From contig JACQZR010000136.1 in the NCBI GenBank assembly GCA_016213775.1, forward strand, positions 1 through 45,085: 45,085 nt of DNA. The letters run 5' to 3'. Source of the stretch: Acidobacteriota bacterium. GTDB lineage: Bacteria; Acidobacteriota; Terriglobia; Bryobacterales; Bryobacteraceae. Position 1 is the first letter of the stretch. Each line of letters opens with the position of its first letter. A program made the position numbers and the translations under genes. Below, one piece after another: positions 43,823 to 45,085 of the stretch. Below the pieces are notes generated by a model. It was not told where the DNA came from. It worked only from the letters and a program-made list of their open reading frames with translations, and did not search any database.

Positions 43823-44857
43823 ATGTATCTGGTTACAAAGACAGTTACTCTGTTCGTTTGTGTTGCCTCGCTATGCACCACAGCCGCTGCCGGCGGGAAA
43901 ATACTACGGCCTGGCACAGTAGAAACTACCCGTAACCGACTCGCCGTCCTATGGCGCCAGCCAGAAGATATTGCCTCCCGGGACCTGTTCTACGGCCCAG
44001 GCGGAAAACAGCACCAGCCGCGCGGAACCTTCACCTTCGTAAAAGAAGACCGCGGTGGAAGCAACCCAAAATTCGTTATTGAAGACCAGGACGGCGTGAA
44101 ATGGAAGGTGAAGCTTGGCGCCGAGGCTCGTCCGGAAACGGTGGCCACGCGACTGGTTTGGGCGGTGGGCTATTTCGCCAATGAAGTCTACTTCCTCCCA
44201 CTGTTGCAGCCACTGAACATGCCGCGCCGGCTGAAGCGAGGGCAGAAGTTCCTGGATCCCGACGGCTCCGTGCGAAACGCCCGGCTGAAGAGAGAGCTGC
44301 CCGGCGAGAAAAAGAACGGACATTGGGCGTGGCGCGAAGGTCCTTTCACGGACACCAGGGAGCTCAATGGACTCCGCGTACTGATGGCGCTCATAAACAA
44401 TTGGGATTTGAAAGACGAGAACAATGGGATTGTTGAAAGAACTGGCTTGGGGGGCCAGCGGCCGGAACGGATCTATATGGTCACCGACCTGGGATGCAGT
44501 TTCGGAACCGCGGGACCGTGGTGGCCGGGCCGGATGGCGAGAGGAAACCTTTGGTCCTACGCCCACTCGAAGTTCCTGCGGCGGGTGGGTCCGGAGACAA
44601 TAGATCTGCGGACTCCGGGGAAGCCGCCATGGCTGTTCTTCCTGATCAAGCGTCCGGAGTACCGCCACCGCCGCGATCTGGTCTGGATTGGCCGGGATAT
44701 ACCGCGAGCCGACGCGCGCTGGATGGGGCAGATTCTGGCCAGACTTTCCTCGAAACAAATCCGCGATGCGTTCCGCGCCGCGAGCTACTCACCCCGTCAG
44801 GTGGAGAGGTTCGCGAGCCTGGTGGAAGGGAGGATTGCTGAGCTCAACGAGTTGTAA
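43823..44857 (+). CDS. Secreted protein with kinase-like catalytic motifs (344 aa)
   Basis: A signal peptide (MYLVTKTVTLFVCVASLCTTAAAG) is followed by a domain with kinase-type landmarks in order. VKWKVKLG (Lys95/97) may be the ATP lysine. PETVATRL (Glu105) may be the helix-C Glu. INNWDLKDENN has Asp195 and, five residues on, Asn200, the spacing of the HRDxxxxN catalytic loop. VTDLGCSFG has Asp222 in the DFG position. This suggests a periplasmic or secreted atypical kinase, comparable in idea to FAM20/HipA-type folds. I know no functional name. It is divergent from the PLD gene, 92 bases away. Confidence 0.72.
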   Translation: MYLVTKTVTLFVCVASLCTTAAAGGKILRPGTVETTRNRLAVLWRQPEDIASRDLFYGPGGKQHQPRGTFTFVKEDRGGSNPKFVIEDQDGVKWKVKLGAEARPETVATRLVWAVGYFANEVYFLPLLQPLNMPRRLKRGQKFLDPDGSVRNARLKRELPGEKKNGHWAWREGPFTDTRELNGLRVLMALINNWDLKDENNGIVERTGLGGQRPERIYMVTDLGCSFGTAGPWWPGRMARGNLWSYAHSKFLRRVGPETIDLRTPGKPPWLFFLIKRPEYRHRRDLVWIGRDIPRADARWMGQILARLSSKQIRDAFRAASYSPRQVERFASLVEGRIAELNEL

Positions 44858-45085
44858 CTCCCAGTGGAAACCGGCCGGTGGTCTCATACGTCGTAGTACA
44901 TGAGCCCGCTTCCCACCTATAAGGTTGCCACAACAATGACATTTAGCACTGCTGTCCAAAACAGGCGCAGAAAAAATAACACGTGTTGCAGGCGAAGGCG
45001 TTGGGCCTTCGGGACTGTCGTCTTGAGGGTGAGGTCTGCCTTTCTGGTTTAGCCGCCTCCTGTCCAAGATCATTCCCCATCCGGG
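44858..45085. other. Gene-free right end of the window
   Basis: No gene is recognised here. A frame of 94 codons on the minus strand crosses into the kinase-like gene and is not credible. Confidence 0.4.
44994..45010 (+). terminator. Small stem-loop downstream of the kinase-like gene
   Basis: GAAGGC at 44994-44999 pairs with GCCTTC at 45005-45010 around a five-base loop. It lies about 140 bases after the stop and has no T-run, so a terminator role is weakly supported. Confidence 0.25.

Overview
The window looks like a chromosomal segment of a GC-rich acidobacterium, probably of the Solibacter/Bryobacter type. This is inferred from gene content: an acidobacterial-type VWFA protein, a PadR regulator paired with a MacB/FtsX-type permease that has no ATPase next to it, many secreted families common in that phylum, and operons with ATGA overlaps. 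No rRNA, tRNA, phage, transposase or CRISPR array was found. The placement rests on reading the sequence only.

Layout. 0.5-5.5 kb (+): a bifunctional penicillin-binding protein and two exported TPR proteins. 5.6-11.8 kb (-): a tightly coupled operon with an AlkA-type glycosylase, a PhoPQ-related secreted protein, a Cys-type sulfatase, a sialate O-acetylesterase and a HemL-like aminotransferase. 11.9-12.9 kb (+): the VWFA protein. 13-17.1 kb (-): truncated haemoglobin, a D-2-hydroxyacid dehydrogenase with a signal peptide, and an S9 peptidase fused to an FGE-like domain. 17.2-20.7 kb (+): a small Cys protein, a CBS protein and two tandem NhaD/ArsB-type transporters. 21-23.5 kb (-): an ECF sigma factor, its coupled membrane partner, and NhaA. 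23.5-25.3 kb: a scrambled stretch with a degraded third NhaD/ArsB copy, short direct repeats and an orphan gene. 25.3-28.3 kb (-): PadR and the permease. 28.4-30.9 kb (+): a partial Rnf module (B, E, A) and a four-Cys membrane peptide. 30.9-33.5 kb (-): a two-gene membrane system rich in His and Asp. 33.5-38.1 kb (-): VapBC-like toxin-antitoxin, EtfAB, FabF, ACP and a TPR protein. 38.2-39.1 kb (+): threonine dehydratase. 39.1-39.9 kb (-): metallothionein and a membrane-anchored protein. 40.3-44.9 kb: an ABC exporter, an exported protein, a PLD-family protein and a secreted kinase-like protein.

Most notable is the pair at 30874-33478. One protein has a signal peptide whose predicted cleavage would leave an N-terminal His, then a beta domain, two membrane helices and two C-terminal domains with HxHP motifs. 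Its partner is a roughly ten-helix protein with a DxxxH-x12-H motif and a degenerate second copy. The layout resembles the PmoB/PmoC subunits of copper membrane monooxygenases, without obvious overall similarity. Also notable are the secreted kinase-like protein at 43823-44857, the Rnf fragment with a possible NqrM-like iron-delivery protein, the PadR operator palindromes, an inverted pair of REP-like repeats about 12 kb apart, and the NhaD/ArsB duplication with signs of gene conversion.
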